Below are positions 17,680-27,300 of a stretch of DNA of 64,000 nt, piece after piece. Position 1 is the first letter of the stretch. Every line of letters begins with the position of its first letter. The translations under genes were made by a program, and so were the position numbers. Source of the DNA: Ornithinimicrobium avium (GTDB lineage Bacteria; Actinomycetota; Actinomycetes; Actinomycetales; Dermatophilaceae); NCBI RefSeq assembly GCF_003351765.1, contig NZ_CP031229.1:2728001-2792000 (forward strand), given 5' to 3'. The notes under the pieces were generated by a model. It saw only the letters and a program-made list of their open reading frames with translations. It did no database searches and had not been told where the DNA came from.

Positions 17680-20600
17680 ATGAACAAGCATGTGGGGACT
17701 CGCCGCAGGATCGGCTTCCTGAGTGCCGGACTCCTGGTGGCCACGATCTCGGTGGGCGGCACGCTGGCCCAGGGAGCAGCTCCGCCGACCGCCGGCGCGG
17801 CGGTCGTCGCAGCGGGCGCGCCGAGCTCGCCGACGGACGAGTCCGCGGTCCCCCACTACTTCGGGCCCTACCCCAACTGGGCCAACAGCCCCTACACGCT
17901 GTCCACCGCCGACGTCGCCCTGGTGGACCCCGCGGGCACCGGAGCAGGCGCCGAGGCGGTGGCGGCGGTGGACCCCCTCACGGGCGGCATCTCCGCCATC
18001 ACCGTCACTGCACCGGGCCACGACTACTCCCCCGCCACGACCGTCACCGTCGACGGCAGCACCGGGACCGCGGCCGCGGCGACGGTGAGCGTGAACCCCG
18101 CCGGTGGCGTCATCGGCCTCACGGTCGGCGAGGCGGGCTCCGGCTACGGCGCGCTCGGCCTGGCGATCACCGGTGGCGGTGGCAGCGGCGCGACGGGCAC
18201 CGCCTCGGGGGGCGTCGACGCCGTCCACCTCGCCGACGGTGGCAGCGGTTACACCATGCCGACCGTCGACTTCGACCTCCCCGACGACCCGAACGGCTCG
18301 ATCGCCAGGGCCCACGTCCCGATGATCGCCAGCGGCGATGCGGTCGACGGCATGGACGCCAGCGGCACGATCACGGCCGTCGTCGTCGACGACCCCGGCT
18401 CCGGCTACAGCACCGCACCCTCCGTCACGGTCCGCGACGGCACGGTCTTCGACCCGATCAGCGGGGCCACCCCTGCCACCGCCACCACCACGCTGAAGCT
18501 GGTCGGTGCGTCGGTGACCGCGCCGGGCACCGGCTACACGAGCCGGCCGGGCGTGCAGGTCAACGACCCGACGGGGACCGGCACCGGTGCCACGGTGACG
18601 TCCCGCACCGACCTGGGCTCGATCAGCGCGATCACGGTGGACAGCCCCGGCGACGGCTACCTGTCCCCGGGCATCAAGAAGTTCCAGGACCAGCTCCCGC
18701 TGACCTGCGACCCCGGCACCGACGGCTTGGGCTGCCCGCTCGCGCCGGACACCGCGTCCACGGGCGCGGCCGCGAAGTTCATCCCCACCGCCGTGCCCGA
18801 GGTCAAGACCTACGACGGGAAGGAGGCCGACGAGTACGTCATCGGCCTCGTGCAGTACCGCACCAAGTTCTCGACCGACCTTCCCGCCACGCTGGTGCGC
18901 GGCTACGTGCAGCTGTCCACCGCGGCGGTCCCGGGCCGGCAGGTGCCGCTCTACAACGAGCTGCTCGACGGGACCCGTCAGCCGATCGCCGGCTACACCG
19001 GCGTCGCCTCCCCGCAGTGGCTCGGCCCGTTCATCGGGGCGACCAAGGACCGTCCGGTGCGGATCGTCTTCCGCAACCTGCTGCCCAACGGTGCCGCCGG
19101 CGACCTTTTCCTGCCGACCGACAGCACGATGATGGGCTCCGGCATGGGCCCGATGGACATGGGCGCGCCGGCCGACGAGGGCAGCGTGCTCGACGGTGTG
19201 CGGAACCCGGACTGCACGGCATACCCCAAGTCGGACGCGTGCTTCAAGGACAACCGGGCCACGCTGCACCTGCACGGCGGCATCACCCCGTGGATCAGCG
19301 ACGGCACGCCGCACCAGTGGATCACCCCGGCCGGCGAGGACACCGCCTGGCCGCAGGGCGTGAGCGTGGAGAACGTGCCCGACATGGTCACCGGATCCGG
19401 CGCAGAGGTCTGCGCCGCGGCCGACGACGGGTGCTCGACCTTCTACTACACCAACCAGCAGAGCGCGCGGCTGATGTTCTACCACGACCACTCCTGGGGC
19501 ATCACCCGGCTCAACGTCTACGCCGGTGAGGCCGCCGGCTACAAGATCACCGACGACACCGAGAAGAAGCTGATCTCCGACGGCACCCTCCCCGGGGCGG
19601 ACGCGACGATCCCGCTGGTCGTGCAGGACCGGACGTTCACGCCCGACGAGGCGACCCTCGCCCTGCAGGACCCGACCTGGGACGCGACCCGGTGGGGCGG
19701 CAAGGGCAGCTTCTGGTACCACCACGTCTACATGCCGGCGCAGAACCCGGGAGACCCGTCCGGCATGAGCGCCTACGGCCGCTGGATGTACGGGCCGTGG
19801 TTCTGGCCACCGGCCAGCGACGCGGTCCACGGACCGATCGCGAACCCCTACTTCGACCCGGCGTGCAACCTGGACGACCCGGCCACCTGGCAGTACCAGA
19901 CCGACCCGTTCTGCGAGCCGCAGGAGATCCCCGGCACGCCGAACGTCTCGGCCGGGATGGAGCAGTTCAACGACACCCCGATCATCAACGGCGTCGCCTA
20001 CCCGACCGTGACGCTGCAGCCGAAGAGCTACCGGCTCACGTTCCTGAACGCGGCCAACGACCGGTTCTTCAACCTCCAGTGGTACACGGCCGACCCGGAC
20101 CAGGGTGACGGCACGACCGAGGTCGCGCTCAACGCAGACGAGCTGGCGGCGGCCCAGACCAACCCGAACGTCTCACCGACGCCGGTGGGGACGAACGACG
20201 ACGCCTACGGACCCGACTGGGTCCAGATCGCCAACGAGGGCGGCTTCCTGCCGGCCCCCGCGGTGATCGACGGGCAGCAGCCGGCGACGTACATCACCGA
20301 CCCGACCCGGTTCGACGTCGGCAACGTCGACCAGTCCTCGCTGCTGATGGCGCCGGCCGAGCGGGCGGACGTGGTCGTGGACTTCAGCAGGTTCGCGGGG
20401 AAGACGCTCATCCTCTACAACGACGCCCCGGCAGCCTTCCCCGCTCGGGTCCCGTCCTACGACTACTACACCGGCGCACCCGACCTCAGCCCCGTGGGCT
20501 CGCCCACGCCGCTGGCCGGCTACGGTCCGAACATCCGTACGGTCATGCAGGTCAGGATCGCTGACGAGGCGCCGGCGGCAGCCTTCAACCTCACCAAGCT

Positions 20601-22716
20601 GCGCTCGGCGTTCTCGCACAAGGCCAACGGGTCCGGCGTCTTCGAGTCCGGCCAGAACCCGGTCATCGTGGGCCAGGCGGCCTACAACTCCGCCTACGGA
20701 TCCTCGTTCGCGGCGAGCAGCAACTGCAACGCACGCCCGGGTGTGGAACGGTGCGACGGCATGCTGCGGGTGCACGACACCGGCACCTTCGGGTTCAACA
20801 CGCTGCGCTCGCCGGCGACCAGGGTCTCCCTGACGGTGGAGCCCAAGGCGATCCACGACGAGATGAACGCCTCGTCCTTCGACGACTTCGGGCGGATGAC
20901 GGCCAACCTCGGCATCGAGGCGCAGCCGCCGACACCGGGGCTGCAGAACGTGACGCTCTACCCCTTCATCAACCCGCAGACGGAGCTGATCGACGGGACG
21001 AACCTGCCCACGGCGGATGTCAAGGTCACCCCGATCAAGGACCTGAAGGACGGCACGCAGATCTGGCGGTTCACGCACAACGGGGTGGACACGCACCCGA
21101 TCCACTTCCACCTCTACGACGTCCAGGTGCTCAACCGGGTGACCTGGGACAACATCATCATCCCGACCAGCCCGGCCGAGCTGGGGTGGAAGGACACGGT
21201 CCGGATGAGTCCGCTGGAGGACACCATCGTGGCCCTGCGACCGATCGTGCCGACGGCACCGTTCGAGGTGCCCAACTCGATCCGGCCGCTCAGTCCGATG
21301 GACCCGCTCGGGTCGACGACGGGCTTCAACAACATCGACCCGCAGGGCAACCCGACCGCCCAGATCCTCAACAAGCTGGTCAACTTCGGCTGGGAGTACG
21401 TCTACCACTGCCACATCCTGTCCCACGAGGAGATGGACATGATGCGACCGGTCAGCCTGGCGCTGCCGCCGCTGCCCGCGGAGAGCCTGGCGAGCACGCT
21501 CGTCGGCACGGGCGCCGACCGTCATGTGCGACTGACCTGGACGGACGGGTCGATCACCGAGACCTCGTTCGTGGTCCAGCGCACGACCGACGACCTGACC
21601 TGGACCGACGTCGGGACGGTCGAGCGGCCGCTCGACCAGGAGAACACGAGAGGGAGCACGGTTGCGCTCACCGACACCACGTCGGACGCGACCACGACCT
21701 ACCGTTACCGGGTCCAGTCGGTGAACACCGTCGGGTACGGCGGGGAGTTCCCCAGCATGTCGGTGCGGTCCACCTCTCCCGAGCTCGCGGTGGGCGCTGG
21801 CCTGGTGGGGCCGGTGGTCGACCGGGTGGCGGGCGCGGACCGTTACGCCACCGCCGCAGACCTCGCCCTGGCGAACTTCGACCCGGGTGTGGCGACGGTC
21901 TACGTCGGCAGCGGGCAGGACTTCCCGGACGCAGTCTCCGGCGGCGCGCTGGCCGGCACCGAGGGCGTCCCGGTCCTGCTGACCCGCAGCGGCTCGCTGC
22001 CGGCGCCCACCCGGGCGGCCCTGCAGACGCTGGCCCCGGCGCGGATCGTCGTCCTCGGCGGTCCCACCGCGATCAGCGCCGACGTCGAGGCACAGCTCGC
22101 GGCCTACGCCGGCACCGTGGAGCGTCTCGCCGGGAGCGACCGGTACGGCACCTCGGCAGCCGTCGCCGCGCAGTACCCGGCGGGCGTCAACGTGGCCTTC
22201 CTGGCCAACGGCTCCGGCTTCCCCGACGCCCTGTCCGCCTCCGCGGCGGCCGGGGTGCAGGACTCCCCGGTGCTGCTGACCCGGGCGGGCTCGATCCCGG
22301 CCGAGGTGGCGGCGCAGCTCGCCCGGCTCGACCCGGCCAGGATCGTGGTCCTGGGAGGCACCGACGCGGTCAGCGACGCGGTCATGACGCAGGCGCACGC
22401 CTACGCCACCGACGTGGTCCGGATCGGTGGTGCCGATCGGTACGAGACCTCGGCCAACGTGGCTGCGGAGTTCTTCACCGCTCCGGTCGCCCACGCGATG
22501 CTGGCCTCCGGCTCCGGCTTCGCCGACGCCCTGGCCGCAGCGCCCGTGGCCGCGAAGTACGCCAGCCCGGTCCTGCTGACGCGGCAGGCCAGCATCCCGG
22601 CACCGATCCTGGCGGCGATCATCGACCTGCGCGTGCAGAAGCTGACGATCGTCGGTGGGTACACCGCGGTGGCCCTGGCCGTCCAGCAGGAGCTGGAGGC
22701 GCTCGTCTACCCGTGA
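17680..22716 (+). CDS. Secreted giant multicopper oxidase with CWBR2 cell-wall anchor
   Basis: 1,678 residues, three to four times a normal laccase. Order: signal peptide (residues 1-35); Gly/Ser-rich region to about 330 with repeated PGxGY-type units; cupredoxin oxidase core with copper ligands LHLHGG (about 530), FYHDHSWG (about 600), HPIHFHLYD (about 1140) and YHCHILSHEEMDMM (about 1242, type 1 Cys and axial Met); a fibronectin III-like domain (about 1270-1360); and three CWBR2 repeats to the end. It should oxidise a metal ion or phenolic substrate at the cell surface; the substrate is unknown. ATG 17680 sits 8 nt after AGGGAG; GTG 17674 is too close. Followed by a strong hairpin. Confidence 0.88.
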   Translation: MNKHVGTRRRIGFLSAGLLVATISVGGTLAQGAAPPTAGAAVVAAGAPSSPTDESAVPHYFGPYPNWANSPYTLSTADVALVDPAGTGAGAEAVAAVDPLTGGISAITVTAPGHDYSPATTVTVDGSTGTAAAATVSVNPAGGVIGLTVGEAGSGYGALGLAITGGGGSGATGTASGGVDAVHLADGGSGYTMPTVDFDLPDDPNGSIARAHVPMIASGDAVDGMDASGTITAVVVDDPGSGYSTAPSVTVRDGTVFDPISGATPATATTTLKLVGASVTAPGTGYTSRPGVQVNDPTGTGTGATVTSRTDLGSISAITVDSPGDGYLSPGIKKFQDQLPLTCDPGTDGLGCPLAPDTASTGAAAKFIPTAVPEVKTYDGKEADEYVIGLVQYRTKFSTDLPATLVRGYVQLSTAAVPGRQVPLYNELLDGTRQPIAGYTGVASPQWLGPFIGATKDRPVRIVFRNLLPNGAAGDLFLPTDSTMMGSGMGPMDMGAPADEGSVLDGVRNPDCTAYPKSDACFKDNRATLHLHGGITPWISDGTPHQWITPAGEDTAWPQGVSVENVPDMVTGSGAEVCAAADDGCSTFYYTNQQSARLMFYHDHSWGITRLNVYAGEAAGYKITDDTEKKLISDGTLPGADATIPLVVQDRTFTPDEATLALQDPTWDATRWGGKGSFWYHHVYMPAQNPGDPSGMSAYGRWMYGPWFWPPASDAVHGPIANPYFDPACNLDDPATWQYQTDPFCEPQEIPGTPNVSAGMEQFNDTPIINGVAYPTVTLQPKSYRLTFLNAANDRFFNLQWYTADPDQGDGTTEVALNADELAAAQTNPNVSPTPVGTNDDAYGPDWVQIANEGGFLPAPAVIDGQQPATYITDPTRFDVGNVDQSSLLMAPAERADVVVDFSRFAGKTLILYNDAPAAFPARVPSYDYYTGAPDLSPVGSPTPLAGYGPNIRTVMQVRIADEAPAAAFNLTKLRSAFSHKANGSGVFESGQNPVIVGQAAYNSAYGSSFAASSNCNARPGVERCDGMLRVHDTGTFGFNTLRSPATRVSLTVEPKAIHDEMNASSFDDFGRMTANLGIEAQPPTPGLQNVTLYPFINPQTELIDGTNLPTADVKVTPIKDLKDGTQIWRFTHNGVDTHPIHFHLYDVQVLNRVTWDNIIIPTSPAELGWKDTVRMSPLEDTIVALRPIVPTAPFEVPNSIRPLSPMDPLGSTTGFNNIDPQGNPTAQILNKLVNFGWEYVYHCHILSHEEMDMMRPVSLALPPLPAESLASTLVGTGADRHVRLTWTDGSITETSFVVQRTTDDLTWTDVGTVERPLDQENTRGSTVALTDTTSDATTTYRYRVQSVNTVGYGGEFPSMSVRSTSPELAVGAGLVGPVVDRVAGADRYATAADLALANFDPGVATVYVGSGQDFPDAVSGGALAGTEGVPVLLTRSGSLPAPTRAALQTLAPARIVVLGGPTAISADVEAQLAAYAGTVERLAGSDRYGTSAAVAAQYPAGVNVAFLANGSGFPDALSASAAAGVQDSPVLLTRAGSIPAEVAAQLARLDPARIVVLGGTDAVSDAVMTQAHAYATDVVRIGGADRYETSANVAAEFFTAPVAHAMLASGSGFADALAAAPVAAKYASPVLLTRQASIPAPILAAIIDLRVQKLTIVGGYTAVALAVQQELEALVYP
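21820..22713 (+). repeat. CWBR2 module (three repeats), copy 1 of a duplicated cassette
   Basis: Three tandem cell-wall-binding repeat 2 units of about 95-100 codons. The text is nearly the same as in the subtilase at 27085-27981 (shared GSGQxFPDAxSG, TEGxPVLLTRSGSLPA, TDVVRIGG and LRVQxLTI blocks), suggesting recent duplication or gene conversion. Confidence 0.8.
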
Positions 22717-22729
22717 GGCCGACGCGTCG

Positions 22730-22763
22730 AGGGCCCCCGCAGCGACACCGCTGCGGGGGCCCT
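22730..22763. terminator. Bidirectional terminator hairpin
   Basis: Perfect 15-bp stem (22730-22744 with 22749-22763) closed by ACAC, between the convergent oxidase and sheath-like genes. GC-rich, with no clear T run on either side. Confidence 0.8.
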
Positions 22764-22780
22764 CCCGCGACCAGAGGCGC

Positions 22781-24160
22781 CTAGCGGCGCCCCCCGGAGA
22801 GCACGTAGGGCACGCCGCTGTCGCGCGAGAGCCGCTCGAGCAGCCGGCCGACCGACCTGCCGACCTCCCCGGTGCCCAGGACCGCGTCGGCCTCCTGCAG
22901 GAGGAGGACCGTGCTGCCGCTGGCGGCGGCCGCGAACTCCTGCTCCAGCCGCCGCTCGGTGTCGGCGCTCCCCCCGCCGAGGAGCGGCCGCAGGTCGACC
23001 CGCCGCACGACCGTGAGGTGCTCCTGCGCCAGCCTGGTGGCCGCCGCGACGGCGGCGGTCGCCGGTAGCACCGCCGGCCCGCTGGCCGCCGAGGTGTCCA
23101 GGTCGAGCCGGTAGGTCTCGAACTCGGCCGGACGCAGGACGGCCATCCCGAGCAGCAGCACGATCCGGCCGGCGGCCGCGTCGGCGCGCGTCGTGGTCGT
23201 GCCGTCGCAGCGCGCGAAGTAGGCATCCTGCGGCCGGGTGCCGGCCAGGGCGCCGCGCTGCCACAGGCCGTGCAGGAAGTCCTCGGCCCGACGTCGCACC
23301 AGGTCGCCGAGACCGGCGTCGGGACGGCGGTCGGCGACGAACCGCATACCCTCCTCGAGCGAGGTGAGCACGTGGTCGGTGAGCCGGCGCACCGGGAGGT
23401 AGCGCTCGGCGGGCACCGCGCTCTCCCGGGCCGCCAGGGTGCGCACGCCCCACACCCGCGGACCCGCGCCGGGGAAGGTGCGCAGGGTGTTGATCCCGTC
23501 CTGGGACAGGGTCCCGGTCGTCGCCTCGTCCAGCACCGCCGCTGCGCCGGTCACGCCGAGCAGCTCGGCGTCGGCACCGCTGGGTGCGCCCCAGACCCCC
23601 CGCCCCGCGTCCCGCGAGAGCTGCCCCGCCACCGCACCGGACGGGGGGACGGCCACCGGCCCGCGGTCCCCGTCCATCACCAGCCAGGGCAGGTATGCCG
23701 CCGCGCGCGACCGCTCCCCGCCCACCTGGGCGGTGAGCAGGCGGGCGGTCGTGGGGGAGGAGTCCGCGGGCAGGTCGAGCAGGAGCACGGACCGCTCCTG
23801 CTCGCACCGGCCCAGGGCGCGGGCCACGGCGAGCGGGTGCGCGGCGGTCACGCCGACGAGGACGAGGACGGCGAACGGCCCGGGCAGCGCGTGGAGGCCG
23901 CCGACGCCGCCGACCGGGACGACCTGCCCGGGCGTGGGCCCTGCGGCACGCACCACCACCGCGTCGGTGCCACCGTTGGCGAAGAACAGGCGCACGGCCC
24001 GGTCGAGGTCGGTCGGGTCGGCGCCGTCCGGGCAGAACGTCGCCCGGTAGTCCGCCAGGTCCGCCACGCGGACCGGGGTGTCCACCGGACCGTGGCCGGC
24101 GTGGCCGACGAAGGCCGTGGTGGAGGGGGCGGGCTGGACGGGTGCGGGATCGGGTGCCAT
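22781..24160 (-). CDS. Orphan contractile-sheath-like protein fused to a degenerate AAA+ fragment
   Basis: 459 residues. Residues 15-355 read as a phage-tail/eCIS sheath: TAFVGHAGHGP near the start, FFANGGTDAVVVRA, GINTLRTFPGAGPRVWGVRTL, then FLHGLWQRGALAGTRPQDAYF and RPAEFETYRL at the C-terminal subdomain. The usual N-terminal PGVYVEE strand, which links neighbouring sheath subunits, is absent. Residues 381-459 resemble the part of a eCIS AAA+ ATPase after Walker A: VDL, TERRLEQEF, AAASGSTVLLLQEADAVLG. The Walker B Asp is Gln and Walker A is missing, so it cannot hydrolyse ATP. No tube, baseplate or spike gene is nearby. Function unknown. Confidence 0.72.
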   Translation of the reverse strand: MAPDPAPVQPAPSTTAFVGHAGHGPVDTPVRVADLADYRATFCPDGADPTDLDRAVRLFFANGGTDAVVVRAAGPTPGQVVPVGGVGGLHALPGPFAVLVLVGVTAAHPLAVARALGRCEQERSVLLLDLPADSSPTTARLLTAQVGGERSRAAAYLPWLVMDGDRGPVAVPPSGAVAGQLSRDAGRGVWGAPSGADAELLGVTGAAAVLDEATTGTLSQDGINTLRTFPGAGPRVWGVRTLAARESAVPAERYLPVRRLTDHVLTSLEEGMRFVADRRPDAGLGDLVRRRAEDFLHGLWQRGALAGTRPQDAYFARCDGTTTTRADAAAGRIVLLLGMAVLRPAEFETYRLDLDTSAASGPAVLPATAAVAAATRLAQEHLTVVRRVDLRPLLGGGSADTERRLEQEFAAAASGSTVLLLQEADAVLGTGEVGRSVGRLLERLSRDSGVPYVLSGGRR

Positions 24161-24216
24161 ACCCCATTGAAGCCCCTCACCCCTTCGGGTGGGAAGGGGG
24201 GCGTCGGGCCTCCATC

Positions 24217-24232
24217 GTTACCCGATCGTGAC
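24217..24232. promoter_or_regulatory. GTNAC-N6-GTNAC direct repeat upstream of the subtilase
   Basis: GTTAC-CCGATC-GTGAC, two GTNAC half-sites with an 11-bp period, resembling reported MtrA-type binding sites upstream of secreted cell-wall proteins in actinobacteria. Lies 96 nt before the subtilase GTG in a space shared with the divergent sheath-like gene. Confidence 0.4.
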
Positions 24233-24327
24233 CTTGGGGGGCCCGCAGGGGGTCCGTTTTTTCCTAGGGTGACGAGGGTGTGCGCCACGCCGGCGTGCAC
24301 GGACGGCATGTCAAGGGAGATAGTCGC

Positions 24328-27300
24328 GTGAAATCAGCAGACAGGGGCGGTCACGCCCGTCGCGCTCTCGCGGGTGTCGCCACACTGGCCATGACCGGGG
24401 CGTTCCTCGCCCCGATCGCCGCCAGCGCTGACGACATCAGCAAGTTCGCGGACGGCGCCACGGCGCCAGAGCTCAAGATCCAGGACAACGTGGTGACGGG
24501 GGTGCAGACGGCCCCCAACAGCTTCTTCGTGCAGTTCGCGAGCGAGCCGACCAGCAACGGCGGCTCGCTGTCGGCCATCAGGGCCGAGCGCTCGCAGTTC
24601 CAGGCCGACGTCGCCGACGCCGGGGTGGACGTGGAGGTCCGCCAGGAGTTCGGCACGCTGTGGAACGGCGTGTCCGTGGACGTCGAGGAGGACGAGCTGC
24701 TCGAGCTGGCCTCCTCCGGCGTGGTCGAGGCGATCTTCCCGATGGAGATCATCGAGGCGCCCACCGACGTGCAGACCCAGACCATCGACCCGGAGCTGTT
24801 CTCCGCGATCACGATGACCGGCGCCGACGTCGTCCAGAGCGAGCTCGGCTACGACGGCACCGGCATCAAGGTCGGCATCATCGACACCGGCATCGACATC
24901 GACCACCCCGACCTGGGGGGCAACGGCACGCCGGGCAGCACGGCCTTCCCCTCCGAGCGCGTGGCCTACGGCTACGACCTGGTCGGCGACACCTACAACT
25001 CAGACCCCTCGGACCCCGCCTACCAGCCCAACCCGATGCCCGACCCCAACCCCGACGACTGCCAGGGACACGGCACCCACGTCGCCGGGATCGTCGGCGC
25101 GGACGGCGAGGTGACCGGTGTGGCACCGGGCGTCACCTTCGGCGCCTACCGCGTCTTCGGCTGCGAGGGCTCCACCGAGGGCGACGTCATGCTGCACGCC
25201 ATGGAGCTGGCGCTGCGCGACGGCATGGACGTGGTCAACATGTCGATCGGCTCGGCCTTCAGCAACTGGGCGCAGTACCCGACCGCCCAGGCCTCCGACG
25301 CCCTCGCCCGCGAGGGTGTCGTCGTCGCCGCCTCGATCGGCAACTCCGGCGATGACGGCGTCTACTCCGCCGGCGCCCCCGGCGTCGGCCGCGACACCAT
25401 CGGCGTCGGCTCGGTCGACAACATCGAGTTCATGGCCAGCTTCTTCTCCGACGAGAACGGCGACCCCGTCCCCTACGTCCCGGCCACCGGCTCGCCGGCC
25501 CCTCCGACCGAGGGCACCGCGCCCGTCGTGGCCGTCGCCGAGCCGGGCACTCCCGAGGCGCTCGCCTGCGGCACGGACCCCTTCACCGACGCCCAGAAGG
25601 CCGTGATCGACGGCAACTGGGTGCTCATCCAGCGCGGCACCTGCTCCTTCTACGAGAAGGCCCGCAACGGCCAGCTCGCCGGTGCCGCCGGCGTCATCAT
25701 CTACAACAACGTGCCCGGGCTGATCAACCCGACCGTCGAGGGTGACCCGCCGGTCACCGTCCCGGTCATCATGATCACCGCGGCCGACGGTGAGGCCCTC
25801 GTCGCCGACGCCCTCGCCGAGGGCAGCACCACGATCACCTGGTCCGCCGAGCAGACCTCGACCCCGAGCCCGACCGGCGGCCTGATGAGCTCGTTCAGCT
25901 CCTTCGGCACCGCGGCGGACCTCATGTACAAGCCGGACGTCGCGGCGCCGGGCGGTCAGATCTACTCGACCTACCCCCTGGAGAAGGGCGCCCACGCCAC
26001 GCTGTCGGGCACCTCGATGGCCTCCCCGCACGTCGCGGGGGCCGCGGCCCTCATGCTCGAGGCCGACCCGGGCCTGAGCGTGCCGGAGGTGAAGACGAAG
26101 ATGCAGAACTCCGCGGAGCAGCTGCCCCTCAACATCGCTCCCGCCGCAGGCCTGGAGGTCGTGCACCTGCAGGGTGCCGGCATGATCCACGTCGACAAGG
26201 CGATCCTGGCCGACGTGGAGCTCGAGCCGTCCTTCCTGCAGCTCGGTCAGACCTCTGATGCGGTCACCACGACGCTGACGCTGACCAACACCACGGACCT
26301 GACCGAGGTCTACACGATGTCCTTCGAGCCCGCGCTCGGCACCGCCGGCACGGCCAGCGACTGGGACTACTACTACGCCGACGCCGACGTGAGCTTCTCG
26401 GCGGACCAGGTGAGCGTCCCCGCGGGCGGCAGCGCCACCGTCGACGTCACCGTCGTGGGTCCCTACGACGCGGAGGAGGACATCGGCTTCCTCTACGGCG
26501 GCTACGTGCTGGCCACCGGGACCGACAGCAGCGTCTACTCCGTGCCCGTCGGCGGTGCCTCCTTCGACCTCCAGCAGGTCGAGGTGCTCACCGGCGCCGT
26601 GCAGGGCGAGACCGGCCCCGTCGAGCTGCCCGTCCTGGGCAAGCTGGCGTCCTGCACCATGTTCCTCGGCGTCGACTGCGTCGACCCCGAGGGCGACTGG
26701 AACCTCGCCGGAGCGGGCACGACGTACACCATGGACGAGGGCGACGTGCCCACCGTCCTGATGCACCTCGAGCAGCAGTCCCGCGCGATGGACTGGGAGG
26801 TCTTCAAGGCCCGCGCGGACGGTGGCAAGGGCGCTTCGCTCGGCCTGGTCAGCGAGGTGGACTACCTGGAGCGGACCCCCGGTCTGACCGTCAGGACGTG
26901 GGACGGCAAGGTCGTCGACGACAACGGGGCCCGCGTGCGGGTGCCGGACGGTGACTACGTCATCGAGATCACCATCACCCGGGCCCAGGCCTGGAACGAC
27001 GACCGCGACGCCGTGACCGAGACCTGGACCAGCCCCGCCTTCGGCATCGCCTGGGCCGGCACCGGTCTGGTCGACAGCCCCACGGTGGACCGCGCCATGG
27101 GCCCGGACCGTTACGCCACCGCCGCCGAGCTCGCCGTCGAGAACTTCGACGCGGGCGTGGAGACGGTCTACATCGGCAGCGGACAGGCCTTCCCGGACGC
27201 GCTGTCCGGCAGCGCCCTGGCCGGCACGGAGGGCTCCCCGGTCCTGCTGACCCGCAGCGGTTCGCTGCCGGCGGCCACCCGGATGGCCCTGCAGACGCTG

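Noticed and set aside
16861..19830. Long minus-strand frame continuing upstream of the response regulator
   Set aside because: The regulator's own ATG at 17532 begins a complete receiver domain; the extension is antisense of the oxidase repeats.
20173..23226. About 1,000-codon minus-strand frame across the oxidase 3' end
   Set aside because: Low-complexity antisense with no motif; the plus strand has copper ligands and CWBR2 repeats.
22781..24160. Prophage or complete eCIS locus
   Set aside because: Only a sheath-like gene is present; flanking genes are surface enzymes and there is no tail, lysis, integrase or attachment sequence.
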